This document shows positions 37,557 to 45,111 of a stretch of 64,000 nucleotides of DNA, piece after piece (position 1 is the stretch's first letter; every line of letters begins with the position of its first letter). Origin of the DNA: Streptococcaceae bacterium (GTDB taxonomy: Bacteria > Bacillota > Bacilli > Lactobacillales > Streptococcaceae); assembly GCA_022484805.1 (NCBI GenBank), contig JAKVKP010000003.1, forward strand, positions 62,001 to 126,000, in the 5' to 3' direction. A program made the position numbers and the translations under genes. The notes below the pieces were generated by a model. The model searched no databases. It was not told where the DNA came from and saw nothing but the letters and a program-made list of their open reading frames with translations.

Positions 37557-38276
37557 TTAGCTAGCCAATTGGTATAACGCAACCAAAATCAAGACAAGTA
37601 AGAGCCAAAGATAATCTGTCAGCTGAAGCTTTACTTGATAATAATTTGTACGTTTACTATGCGCATCTAGGCCTCTTGTTAGTGATGCTGCTGACAATTC
37701 GTCTCCAATTTTGACAATTGATGACATTAATGGCACAAATCGAAATTCTAAAAAACGAATTGGATTTTTCAGTGCAATACTCGCACTAATACCTCTCAAA
37801 CGCATTGCATCCTTAATAGCGGATGACTCCTGACGAATGGTTGGAAAAAATCGAAACATAACTGCGATTGGGATAGTAAAAACATTTGGAATATGGGCTC
37901 TTTGCATCGCTGCAATTAATTCCTCAACACCAGTTGATCTTAAAAAATAATAACCCATAATTAAAGCTGGTAAAAATCTTGATATGAAGCCTGAAAAAAT
38001 TGTAAAAATCAAATTCCAAGTACCGTGAATTTGATGATTTAAATAGCCCTCCATCAAGCCACTTAAAAATAATAATGTACTGAAAATAATAGCCATTCTA
38101 AAATTTTTACTCAATAAAATTAAGATAATTGGTAAAAAACTAATTGCCAATCTTGGCCAAAATTTCAGCCCGTCATAAGAACCAGAAACGGAAATGATAC
38201 CAACGAAAATTAACGTGATTAATTTTGTACGCGGATCTAATTGTAGTCCTGTTTTAATACGTTGCATTGCAATCAT
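37557..38276 (-). CDS. ECF transporter transmembrane component (EcfT/CbiQ-like)
   Basis: Energy-coupling T component, 239 residues with about five hydrophobic segments. The conserved EcfT features are the N-terminal LDPRTKLI stretch and cytoplasmic coupling helices with small-residue-Arg-Gly motifs, seen as AMRLRGISA (about residues 173-181) and SLTRGLDAH (about 209-217). It overlaps the S-component stop by ATGA, so translation is coupled. A second ATG three codons later is a possible alternative start. Its partners are the flanking S component and fused ATPase. Confidence 0.9.
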   Translation of the reverse strand: MIAMQRIKTGLQLDPRTKLITLIFVGIISVSGSYDGLKFWPRLAISFLPIILILLSKNFRMAIIFSTLLFLSGLMEGYLNHQIHGTWNLIFTIFSGFISRFLPALIMGYYFLRSTGVEELIAAMQRAHIPNVFTIPIAVMFRFFPTIRQESSAIKDAMRLRGISASIALKNPIRFLEFRFVPLMSSIVKIGDELSAASLTRGLDAHSKRTNYYQVKLQLTDYLWLLLVLILVALYQLAS

Positions 38277-38860
38277 TGTGCAATCCCTGCCCTTTTAAAG
38301 TGCTTCTTTAGTACTGCTCTTCCCAAATAGGCGCCCAAGATTGAACCTAAAATACCACCAATAACAATGAAAGGAACAACTGCTCCGCTGAACAAATTAT
38401 CTAAAGCATTAGTATACTCTGTACCGTAGCCTCCTTCGAGTGATTTTAAATAGGTCTCTTTCATAAAAATAAGTGGATACATCGCACCGATTGGCCATAA
38501 AGAAAATATTGTATAACCAGCAACCAATAAATGCCATTGCTTATAATTACCTCGACTTGCAATCCAATCACCAAACAAAACAACAGGTATCCCGAATGCC
38601 AAAATCATCCAAGGGTGTCCCATAAAAAACATTAACAATAAAACAATAATTCCCATGATACTGAGTGCGCCGAATTTTGGTACCTTTGTCAAAAATAACA
38701 TGATTGGGATGCCGCCAACTAATCCAATTAAAAATGGTAATAATAGCATCATGACAGGAATAAATCCAGTCATTCCTGCAGTAAAATAGCAAATAAAATA
38801 GAGCGCTGTAAATAATCCAATATTAATTAGATCCTTAACATTTAACTTCTGTTGTCCCAT
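38273..38860 (-). CDS. ECF substrate-binding S component (Trep_Strep/MptD-like)
   Basis: Membrane substrate-capture subunit, 195 residues with about six hydrophobic segments. It carries the short N-terminal KLNVKDLINIGLFTALYF motif (key part LINIGLFTA) used by S components for T-subunit contact, then a GGI.G.I.GAYLGRAVLKKH ending typical of the Trep_Strep family of uncharacterised S proteins. It is first gene of the five-gene cluster, 30 bp after a perfect palindromic Fur-type box. The substrate is not known; the box and YbtPQ-like partners point to iron, heme or a metallophore. Confidence 0.85.
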   Translation of the reverse strand: MGQQKLNVKDLINIGLFTALYFICYFTAGMTGFIPVMMLLLPFLIGLVGGIPIMLFLTKVPKFGALSIMGIIVLLLMFFMGHPWMILAFGIPVVLFGDWIASRGNYKQWHLLVAGYTIFSLWPIGAMYPLIFMKETYLKSLEGGYGTEYTNALDNLFSGAVVPFIVIGGILGSILGAYLGRAVLKKHFKRAGIAQ

Positions 38861-38889
38861 TTAACTCTCTCACTTTCTTTTTTAGTTAT

Positions 38890-38904
38890 TGAGAATGATT
38901 CTCA
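38890..38904 (-). promoter_or_regulatory. Fur-type box before the ECF/ABC cluster
   Basis: TGAGAATGATTCTCA is a perfect 7-1-7 palindrome, matching the Fur consensus TGATAATnATTATCA except for one symmetric substitution. It lies just downstream of the -10, so binding would block transcription start. Confidence 0.85.
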
Positions 38905-38910
38905 TTATCA

Positions 38911-38939
38911 ATGATAGCTGATTTAATAACACTTGTAAA
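38911..38939 (-). promoter_or_regulatory. Promoter of the ECF/ABC cluster
   Basis: The minus strand reads TTTACA (38939-38934), exactly 17 bases, TATCAT (38916-38911). The Fur-type box follows 6 bases downstream of the -10. Confidence 0.7.
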
Positions 38940-39051
38940 CTATTTTTGCTAATTTAAACATTCTTATCTTTTATTCAGTTATTTAATAAATAAAATATAA
39001 ACATATTAATTAATCAATCATATTTACATCTGCTATCTTCAACTTGTTATA

Positions 39052-39090
39052 TTTTTATGTAAAACGTAACTATTACGTTTTACATAAAAA
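39052..39090. repeat. 18-bp perfect inverted repeat, Zur-like core
   Basis: Arms 39052-39069 and 39073-39090 are perfect complements with a 3-base loop (CTA). The centre, CGTAA-CTA-TTACG, matches the core of the Gram-positive Zur box (CGTAA-TnA-TTACG). The whole is also built like the hairpin at 17011-17049. It lies 190 bp upstream of the ECF cluster. It is either an operator of a Fur-family metal regulator or a hairpin/terminator element. Confidence 0.5.
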
Positions 39091-39204
39091 GTATTCTAAG
39101 CCTTTTGCATCCTTTTGTCAATAAAAATTAAAATATTGACAAAACATTTATCCATTCAAATATAGAAAAAAATCTATCGTCCTACAATGAAATCACCTTT
39201 TTAT

Positions 39205-39365
39205 TTGCGAATAATCCAATCTTTCCAAGAAACATTGGGCATTATGTCAAAAATCATCCTTATAATTGCAAATAATCCAATCTTTTCGAGAAACATCGGG
39301 CATTCTGGCGAAAATTGCCCTTTTAATTGCAAATAGTCCAATCTTTCCGAGAAACATCGGGCAAT
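39205..39365. repeat. Three tandem copies of a 61-bp repeat
   Basis: The core AATAATCCAATCTTTYC recurs with starts at 39211, 39272 and 39333 (period 61; the third copy has AATAGTCC). GAGAAACATCGGGCA-like ends follow each core. Because 61 is not a multiple of three, the unit is not a coding repeat. There are no unique spacers, so it is not a CRISPR. The rest of the gene-free stretch 38940-39543 holds only AT-rich DNA and the inverted repeat listed separately. Confidence 0.85.
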
Positions 39366-39434
39366 TTACATGATATGAAGCATAATTTTGAAGTATTTCT
39401 AAAGCTGCAGCATTCAAAGCAAGTCTTTTGATGG

Positions 39435-39466
39435 CAAAAAAAGGCAGTCGTCTGAAGACAACTGCC
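39435..39466 (-). terminator. Terminator of the DUF948/YtxH pair
   Basis: GGCAGTTGTC-TTCA-GACGACTGCC on the minus strand followed by seven T residues, about 80 bases beyond the YtxH-like gene. Confidence 0.85.
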
Positions 39467-39543
39467 AAATATCCATATTAATTTAGTCAAATCAATCTGA
39501 TTTGATATTGAGTCTTATTACCTTAATTAACCCAAAACTTCAA

Positions 39544-39933
39544 TTACTCTTTATCATGATTATGAATTAACTCGTCGGCATCAATCACAATTTCATGATT
39601 GTTAGCCTGATCCATAGCCTCAGAAATCGCACTTGTTTCTTTTTCAAATGCTTCGATTAAACCAACCTGCTCATTTTTCAGCTCTTGCTTTTTAATTTTT
39701 AAATCCGTCACAACATCTTGAGCACTGATTTTTATTTCTTTCCCAATGTCTTTAATATATCTAACTACTGGACTCACTTCTTTTTCTGAGTCATTCTCAA
39801 CTAAATCATTTAATTTTTCTGTTATTTTCCGTCTAGCATCAGAAGTTTTTGGAGCAAGCAAATAAGCACCTACACCACCAATGATACTACCCACAATAAT
39901 TCCTGATAATAAACCACTTTTTTTCTTAGCCAT
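39544..39933 (-). CDS. YtxH-like membrane-anchored protein
   Basis: 129 residues: a single N-terminal glycine-rich membrane segment (GLLSGIIVGSIIGGVGAYLL, about 7-26) directly followed by APKTSDARRKI, the YtxH-domain signature. The remainder is a charged, probably helical tail. Such proteins are often general-stress or cell-envelope associated, with unknown biochemical function. It is cotranscribed with the DUF948 gene 41 bp upstream, a common Firmicutes pair. Confidence 0.85.
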   Translation of the reverse strand: MAKKKSGLLSGIIVGSIIGGVGAYLLAPKTSDARRKITEKLNDLVENDSEKEVSPVVRYIKDIGKEIKISAQDVVTDLKIKKQELKNEQVGLIEAFEKETSAISEAMDQANNHEIVIDADELIHNHDKE

Positions 39934-39974
39934 TATTAGCCCTCGCTTTTTCTCAAAAATAAAATATCACTGAT

Positions 39975-40391
39975 TTACTTATATGACTTTGAACTTGTAT
40001 CTTTTTTCTTAAACAGCTTCATCCCTGTTCTACCAAGCGCCATTGCAACACCTGCTTTTTTAGTGGCACCTTTGGCACTACTTACCTTGGTTACGAAATT
40101 GCGACTTGAATCATTTAAATCCGTTACAGTAACCGAAAGATCAGCAATCGCGTCAAATAAAGGATCAATCGTTGCAACTTTTCCATTAACATCATTTAAG
40201 AGCACATTAGTTTTCGTCATCAGTTCATCTGCTTGATGCATCAGAACATGTGCATCACTACTTAAAACATCAACCGTTTGATTGGCCTTAGCAACAGTTT
40301 CTTTTATTTCTCTTAAAACTTGAACAATAAAGAATACCAACACTACAAAAGCGACTGCAAAAATAATCGCTGCAATTTCTACACCATTCAT
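39975..40391 (-). CDS. DUF948 family membrane protein
   Basis: 138 residues with an N-terminal membrane helix (IAAIIFAVAFVVLVFFIVQVL, key part about 6-26) and a long alpha-helical tail containing regular small and acidic residues (about 30-120), which suggests a coiled coil as in other DUF948/YoxC-like proteins. It ends in a Lys-rich KKKDTSSKSYK. It precedes the YtxH-like gene in a two-gene operon. Function unknown. Confidence 0.83.
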   Translation of the reverse strand: MNGVEIAAIIFAVAFVVLVFFIVQVLREIKETVAKANQTVDVLSSDAHVLMHQADELMTKTNVLLNDVNGKVATIDPLFDAIADLSVTVTDLNDSSRNFVTKVSSAKGATKKAGVAMALGRTGMKLFKKKDTSSKSYK

Positions 40392-40570
40392 AATCTTTCT
40401 CCTTGATTAATTTATTATTTCTAGCTTTACTTGCTGAAAAGCAAATAATTAGTGAAACTTAGTATAATGAATCAATAACAATTACTATAATTCTAACAGA
40501 AATCATTTAATTTCACAAAACATAGGTAAATAGCAATTCAAACATTAAATTAGAGCTGCTAAAAATTAAA

Positions 40571-40622
40571 CATAAAATAAGCAGCAAGCTAGAGACTCAA
40601 TATCGAGCTCAAGGCTTACTGC
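40571..40622 (-). terminator. Probable terminator after the feo operon
   Basis: The minus strand reads GCAGTAAGC...GCTTGCTGC with further internal pairs GAG/CTC, followed by TTATTTTA. The stem is interrupted, so the call is moderate. The remaining spacer to 40391 shows nothing else. Confidence 0.5.
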
Positions 40623-40631
40623 CATTAATTT

Positions 40632-41147
40632 TTATTGATTAATCAGTAAATTCAATTCTTCCTGTTCTAAATGTTCATCAAAAATAGTATCACCAATAAC
40701 TGCTGTCGGTACAAAAACGACATTAGCCGATTCAGCTTCTCGAAAAATTTTTGTAATGTAACGGTCATTCATTTGCTCTTTTAAACCTAATTTTTCTTGA
40801 GCAAATCTGGCAACTTCGGAAAGTGAAAGTGATGACCAATCATCCTGTGTATCAAAAATTTGCTGTATTTCCTTTACAGCCAACTCCGGATTGTCTAGGC
40901 TGACATGATGATGCATGATATTACCGCGCTGTAAGCTTGGTTTAACCTTATCTAATAGCTTAATCACTAGTTTTAATTGACCATTTTTAACCGAGTCAGT
41001 TAACAGTGTATTATTTTGATTCCAAAATTGTTTACAATAAGGACAACGCAAATTAATGTATTCAATCATTGTCTTAGGTGCCGTCTCTGAGCCAAGCACA
41101 ATTCCAAAATCTGTTATATCATCTAATTTAATATTCGTTGTATCCAC
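40632..41147 (-). CDS. DsbA-like thioredoxin-fold protein
   Basis: Thioredoxin_4/DsbA-type protein of 171 residues with a CPYC redox motif (INLRCPYCKQFW, about residues 35-38) and a cis-Pro loop (VVFVPTAVIGD near 147). An inserted helical region lies between, as in DsbA-like proteins. No signal peptide or lipobox is visible, so it is probably cytosolic, unlike secreted BdbD/DsbA enzymes. It lies 22 bp after the small Cys-rich gene behind feoB and may be read through from the feo promoter. A link to iron handling or to stress redox balance is inference. Confidence 0.82.
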   Translation of the reverse strand: MDTTNIKLDDITDFGIVLGSETAPKTMIEYINLRCPYCKQFWNQNNTLLTDSVKNGQLKLVIKLLDKVKPSLQRGNIMHHHVSLDNPELAVKEIQQIFDTQDDWSSLSLSEVARFAQEKLGLKEQMNDRYITKIFREAESANVVFVPTAVIGDTIFDEHLEQEELNLLINQ

Positions 41148-41169
41148 AAAAATCGCTCCATTCTAACTG

Positions 41170-41325
41170 TTAATTCGATTTGTGATGTTGTTGCGTTTGA
41201 CTTTTTACTGAACAGCCGCAATCACAATCATTACAAGCTTGACCTCTTTTTTTAAAAAGGTGATATACTTGGTAGCCTGTAAAAGCTAAAATAATCGCAG
41301 CAATCATAAATGTTGAAAAATTCAT
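41170..41325 (-). CDS. FeoB-associated Cys-rich membrane protein
   Basis: 51-residue product: an N-terminal membrane helix (MNFSTFMIAAIILAF...) followed by a short basic stretch and CNDCDCGC, a cluster of four cysteines, then a His/Gln-rich tail (TQQHHKSN). This matches the FeoB-associated Cys-rich protein family found behind feoB in Firmicutes. GAGGCAGAGG precedes the ATG. It lies 99 bp after feoB and before the DsbA-like gene. It may pass or hold ferrous iron at the transporter; biochemical role unproven. Confidence 0.85.
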   Translation of the reverse strand: MNFSTFMIAAIILAFTGYQVYHLFKKRGQACNDCDCGCSVKSQTQQHHKSN

Positions 41326-41424
41326 CCTCTGCCTCCATTTTTGATGACTTATCCAATGCTAACTTTAGTCTAGCATTTCCTATTTGACTGTCAAATATTC
41401 GATATTATAAATAATTGAAAATTA

Positions 41425-43557
41425 TTATAATTTTGAATATGAAAGATTAACTATTGGTTTTTCTGTTTGTTTTGGTTTACGAATAACAAAATAAATGGCA
41501 AATCCTAAAAGAATCGTTGCAATAATTGTGGCGAAAGACAAGTGGTTTGTTGTAATCGCTAAACCGAATTGATAAATGATAAAACTGACAACATAAGCTA
41601 AACCACATTGGTAGCCTACTGCAATGAAAGTCCATTTCAAATCACCCATTTCACGATGAATTGCCCCAATTGCAGCAAAACAAGGCGCACATAATAGATT
41701 GAAAACGAGTAATGAATAGGCTGCTAATGGTGTAAAATGTGCTGCCATTTGTCGCCAAACCTCTGAACCATTTTCTGAAACTTCACTATAATTAGAAAAC
41801 AGAACGCCAAAGGTACCAACGACTGTTTCCTTGGCAAGTAAGCCTGTAATCGAGGCAACTGTACCTTGCCAGCTTCCCCAGCCTAAAGGTGCAAAAATTG
41901 GTGCCAAGGTCTTACCAAAACCAGCTAACATTGATTGCTCCGTTTCAACTGCCTGAAGCGAAAAATTATAACTAGAAGTAAACCAAATAAAGACATTCAT
42001 AACAAAAATAATGGTACCAGCGCGTTTAATAAAGGACATACTTTTATCAAAAGAATAACGTAATACGGTTGACCATTTTGGCATATGGTAGCTTGGTAAT
42101 TCCATAATAAATGGTGAAACTTCCCCAGCGAGTAAGCGGAATTTTTTAAGGGCGATACCTGAAAAAATAATTGCAGCAACACCAATAAAATAGGCACTCG
42201 GTGCGACCCATGTCGTATGCGGGAAGAAGGCACCAGCAATTAAAGCGATAATCGGCAATTTAGCCGAACAAGGAATAAAAGTAGTTACCATAATTGTAAT
42301 CCGGCGATCCTTTTCACTTTCAATCGTCCGACTTGCCATCACACCCGGTACACCACAACCTGTCGCAATTAAAATGGGAATAAATGATTTACCTGAAAGA
42401 CCAAAACGTCTAAATAGTCGATCCATAACAAAAGCAACTCGACTCATATAGCCGGTGTCCTCCAAGATACCAAGACAGATAAACAAAACAGCAATTTGTG
42501 GTACAAAGCCTAAAACAGCACCACAGCCGGCGATAATCCCATTGATGACTAAATCATTGAGCCAAGGGGCAACATTCAAGGTAGTCAAGGCGCCATTCGC
42601 CCAGCCTGGCACTAATTCACCAAATAAAACGTCATTAACCCAATCTGTACCTAGTGCACCGACAGTTTGAATAGAAACAAAATAAACAAGCCACATTATT
42701 AAAGCGAAAATCGGCAGTGCAAGCACTCGATTCGTTACAATACGGTCAATTTTATCGCTAAAATTAAAACGTAGCTCCTTACTATCGCTACTTGCAAGCT
42801 GAACAATCTCACTAATAAAGTTATAACGTTCATTAATTACAATGCTCTCTGCATCATCTTTAAAAATATTTTCTGTAATCGTGATAATATCTTCGATTTC
42901 TTTTTTCTGAAGGCTTGATAAATTCAAGGATTTAAGTGCGGCTTGGTCTCTTTCGAATAATTTAATGGCGTACCATCTTGCTGTTTTAGTTGGTACTGTA
43001 TTACCTAAAATATCAATAATTTCAGCAAGAGCCGTCTCCAAACGCGCATCATAATTGATAAGTTCTTCATTTTTTTGATGCTTCGTAGCCGTTTGCATCG
43101 CTTTATCGACGCCTTTATTTTTGATTGCACTCATTGAAACAACAGGTACACCAGTGGCATAGGATAATTTCTCTGTATTAATCGTTTTACCTGTTTTTTC
43201 AAGAATATCAGACATATTCAAAGCAATCACTACGGGTAATCCAGTCTCAAGCAATTGAATTGTTAAATATAAATTACGCTCCAAGTTAGTTGCATCAACA
43301 ACGTCTAAAATGACATCGGGTTGATCATTAATTAGGTAATCTCGCGAAACAATTTCCTCTGGTGTATAGGGTGATAGCGAGTATATCCCCGGTAAATCCT
43401 GAATCAATAGTTTGCGATCTTTTTTATATTCGCCTGTTTTTCTTTCAACAGTCACACCTGGCCAGTTACCCACTCTTTGCTTTGAACCAGTTAGCAGATT
43501 AAATAGCGTCGTTTTACCTGAATTTGGATTCCCCGCTAATGCTATATGTTTTACCAA
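41425..43557 (-). CDS. feoB: Ferrous iron transporter FeoB
   Basis: Large iron(II) permease with an N-terminal G-protein domain (P-loop GNPNSGKT at about 9-16, G3 DLPGIY, G4 NMSD), a helical GDI-like spacer, and a membrane domain of about eight to ten helices. The two Gate regions contain conserved Cys: FIPILIATGCGVPGVMAS and FIPCSAKLPII. The length of 710 residues is normal. It follows feoA by 106 bp, downstream of the Fur-type box, and is followed by the Cys-rich partner. Confidence 0.97.
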   Translation of the reverse strand: MVKHIALAGNPNSGKTTLFNLLTGSKQRVGNWPGVTVERKTGEYKKDRKLLIQDLPGIYSLSPYTPEEIVSRDYLINDQPDVILDVVDATNLERNLYLTIQLLETGLPVVIALNMSDILEKTGKTINTEKLSYATGVPVVSMSAIKNKGVDKAMQTATKHQKNEELINYDARLETALAEIIDILGNTVPTKTARWYAIKLFERDQAALKSLNLSSLQKKEIEDIITITENIFKDDAESIVINERYNFISEIVQLASSDSKELRFNFSDKIDRIVTNRVLALPIFALIMWLVYFVSIQTVGALGTDWVNDVLFGELVPGWANGALTTLNVAPWLNDLVINGIIAGCGAVLGFVPQIAVLFICLGILEDTGYMSRVAFVMDRLFRRFGLSGKSFIPILIATGCGVPGVMASRTIESEKDRRITIMVTTFIPCSAKLPIIALIAGAFFPHTTWVAPSAYFIGVAAIIFSGIALKKFRLLAGEVSPFIMELPSYHMPKWSTVLRYSFDKSMSFIKRAGTIIFVMNVFIWFTSSYNFSLQAVETEQSMLAGFGKTLAPIFAPLGWGSWQGTVASITGLLAKETVVGTFGVLFSNYSEVSENGSEVWRQMAAHFTPLAAYSLLVFNLLCAPCFAAIGAIHREMGDLKWTFIAVGYQCGLAYVVSFIIYQFGLAITTNHLSFATIIATILLGFAIYFVIRKPKQTEKPIVNLSYSKL

Positions 43558-43663
43558 AATATAAACTTCCTTTCACTTGATGAAATGACAATGCGATAAC
43601 TTCAGTTTCTACTATAAGAAGTTAAAGAGGCTATCAGTTAATTTCAAAGCTAAAATTGAGATA

Positions 43664-44134
43664 TTAATTTTTTTCAACATTTGCAATATGAATCAAAGCC
43701 GCTTCTTCTCTTCTAAGCGTCAATTCATAGCCTCTTAAATGGATTTCAACTGGATCACCAAGCGGTGCAACCTTGCGAATAAAAAGTTTGGTGCCTCTGG
43801 TGATACCCATATCCATTAATCGTCTTTTAACAGCACCAGCACCTTCAATTGCAGTCACAATACCCGATGAACCCACTGGCACGTGATTTAAAAGTACCTC
43901 GGTTTGATTTTTTAAAGCTTCTTCGCTAATTTCAATCATTTCTAATAATTTTGAATCAACAGCAATTCGAGCATTGCCAATTAAAATAATTGTATTGCCT
44001 TTATCATGAGAAATTAAAGTAACACGTTCTCCCTTTTTTGCTCCTAAATTTCCCAAATGTTTGGCAATTTCTTTTTCGCCTTTTAAGCTTTTAATAAAAT
44101 AAGTTTGATTTAATTTTACTTCTGATAAATTCAT
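43664..44134 (-). CDS. feoA: FeoA, tandem-domain form
   Basis: SH3-like FeoA proteins are about 75-80 residues; this 156-residue protein carries two in tandem. The first (about 1-75) is divergent (EIAKHLGNLGAKKGERVTLI). The second (about 80-156) is canonical (VKRRLMDMGITRGTKLFIRKVAPLGDPVEIHLRGYELTLRREEA; key stretch RLMDMGITRG). Tandem FeoA occurs in some Lactobacillales. It is the first gene of feoAB and lies directly behind a Fur-type box and promoter. Confidence 0.92.
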   Translation of the reverse strand: MNLSEVKLNQTYFIKSLKGEKEIAKHLGNLGAKKGERVTLISHDKGNTIILIGNARIAVDSKLLEMIEISEEALKNQTEVLLNHVPVGSSGIVTAIEGAGAVKRRLMDMGITRGTKLFIRKVAPLGDPVEIHLRGYELTLRREEAALIHIANVEKN

Positions 44135-44158
44135 AAGTCCCCATCAGCCTTCCGATTA

Positions 44159-44173
44159 TGATAATCATTCTCA
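44159..44173 (-). promoter_or_regulatory. Fur-type box before feoAB
   Basis: TGATAATCATTCTCA matches TGATAATnATTATCA with a single difference. It lies between the promoter -10 and the feoA ATG, 25 bases before the start codon. Confidence 0.85.
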
Positions 44174-44182
44174 ACCAGCTAC

Positions 44183-44210
44183 ATTTTAGCACACTTGAAC
44201 ACTTTTGCAA
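44183..44210 (-). promoter_or_regulatory. Promoter of feoAB
   Basis: The minus strand reads TTGCAA (44210-44205), 16 bases, TAAAAT (44188-44183) with TG one base upstream of the -10 (extended -10). Confidence 0.65.
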
Positions 44211-44423
44211 GACTTCTTACGAATTAGCTGAATTTTTTTTTAGAAATATAACAAAATGTCAAATTATATGCTCATTTAAAATAACTATTGTTACAAATAT
44301 ATCTCAAAAAAGAATTTAATATAGAAGATAGGGTGAAAACATAAATTAACACCAAATAAAAAAGTCTTGAAAGTCTTATAAATCGCGATTTACCACAACA
44401 TTTAGTTCCAATTAAAAATTTTA

Positions 44424-44439
44424 ACACAATATATAGTGT
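44424..44439 (+). promoter_or_regulatory. NrdR box of nrdHIEF
   Basis: ACACAATATATAGTGT is a full match to the NrdR consensus (acaCwAtATaTwGtgt). A degenerate second copy (ACACTAGAAACATTAG, 44457-44472) begins 33 bases on and overlaps the -10, consistent with the usual tandem pair. Confidence 0.85.
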
Positions 44440-44446
44440 TTTCTTA

Positions 44447-44475
44447 TTGACATCAGACACTAGAAACATTAGACT
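44447..44475 (+). promoter_or_regulatory. Promoter of nrdHIEF
   Basis: TTGACA (44447-44452), 17 bases, TAGACT (44470-44475). The exact -35 follows directly after the NrdR box; the nrdH ATG is 35 bases past the -10. Confidence 0.7.
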
Positions 44476-44509
44476 AAGTACAGTTAATAAATTTTAGAGG
44501 TGATATAAA

Positions 44510-44737
44510 ATGAACGATATTAAAGTATTCTCAAAAGTAAACTGCATGCAATGTAAGATGGTAAAAAGATTTTTAGATGACAAGCATGTTAACTATACAG
44601 AAATTAATGTGGAAGAGCAGCCTGAAATGATTGATTATGTCAAAGGCCTTGGTTTCCAAGCTTTGCCCGTTATTGAAGCTGGTAACAAGACTTTTTCAGG
44701 TTTCCGTCCAAATGAGTTAAAAGAATTACTTGCATAA
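44510..44737 (+). CDS. nrdH: NrdH glutaredoxin-like redoxin
   Basis: Electron donor for class Ib ribonucleotide reductase. The redox motif is Cys-Met-Gln-Cys near residues 13-16 (VNCMQCKMVKRF), with the thioredoxin-reductase-recognition tail FSGFRPNEL conserved. The length is 75 residues. AGAGGTGA precedes the ATG. It is the first gene of nrdHIEF and its stop overlaps the NrdI start by one base (TAATG). Confidence 0.96.
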   Translation: MNDIKVFSKVNCMQCKMVKRFLDDKHVNYTEINVEEQPEMIDYVKGLGFQALPVIEAGNKTFSGFRPNELKELLA

Positions 44738-45111
44738 TGGAAATTATTTTTTTTTCTTTAACAGGTCAAACAAGACGATTCGTCAATAAATTAGGATTTG
44801 CTAGCTTAGATATTTCTAGCAATCCTTTTTTAACTGTTAACCACAATTTCATTTTGATTGTACCAACCTATGATTCAGACATGACCGAGATTGCTAACCA
44901 GTTTTTAGAGTTTGAATCTAATCTAGCCTATTGTAAAGGAATTATTGGTACTGGCAATAAAAATTTTGCTGATTTATTCATTTATACGGCAAAAGATTTG
45001 GCAAGCGAGTACGATTTACCCCTTCTTTATGGTCTTGAATTTAGTGGTACCCCAACTGATGTAGCAAATGTCCAGACAATTATTAATAATATGGAAAGTG
45101 AATGCTTATGA
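44737..45111 (+). CDS. nrdI: NrdI flavodoxin-like protein
   Basis: FMN protein that supplies the oxidant to build the dimanganese-tyrosyl radical cofactor in NrdF. FFSLTGQTRRF near the start is the phosphate-binding loop, followed by VPTYDSD and GTGNKNFADLF. The length is 124 residues. It sits between nrdH and nrdE with overlaps at both ends, so the proteins should be made in proportion. Confidence 0.94.
   Translation: MEIIFFSLTGQTRRFVNKLGFASLDISSNPFLTVNHNFILIVPTYDSDMTEIANQFLEFESNLAYCKGIIGTGNKNFADLFIYTAKDLASEYDLPLLYGLEFSGTPTDVANVQTIINNMESECL

Noticed and set aside
39205-39365. CRISPR array
   Set aside because: The copies are direct and the intervening bases are themselves repeated; there are no unique spacers and no cas genes.
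39247-39468. 73-codon leftward open frame over the tandem repeat
   Set aside because: It is formed by the 61-bp repeat and a terminator stem; the repeat period breaks the frame between copies, so it is not a repeated protein.
44272-44469. 65-codon leftward open frame before nrdH
   Set aside because: It overlaps the NrdR box and nrd promoter on the opposite strand, with no ribosome site.
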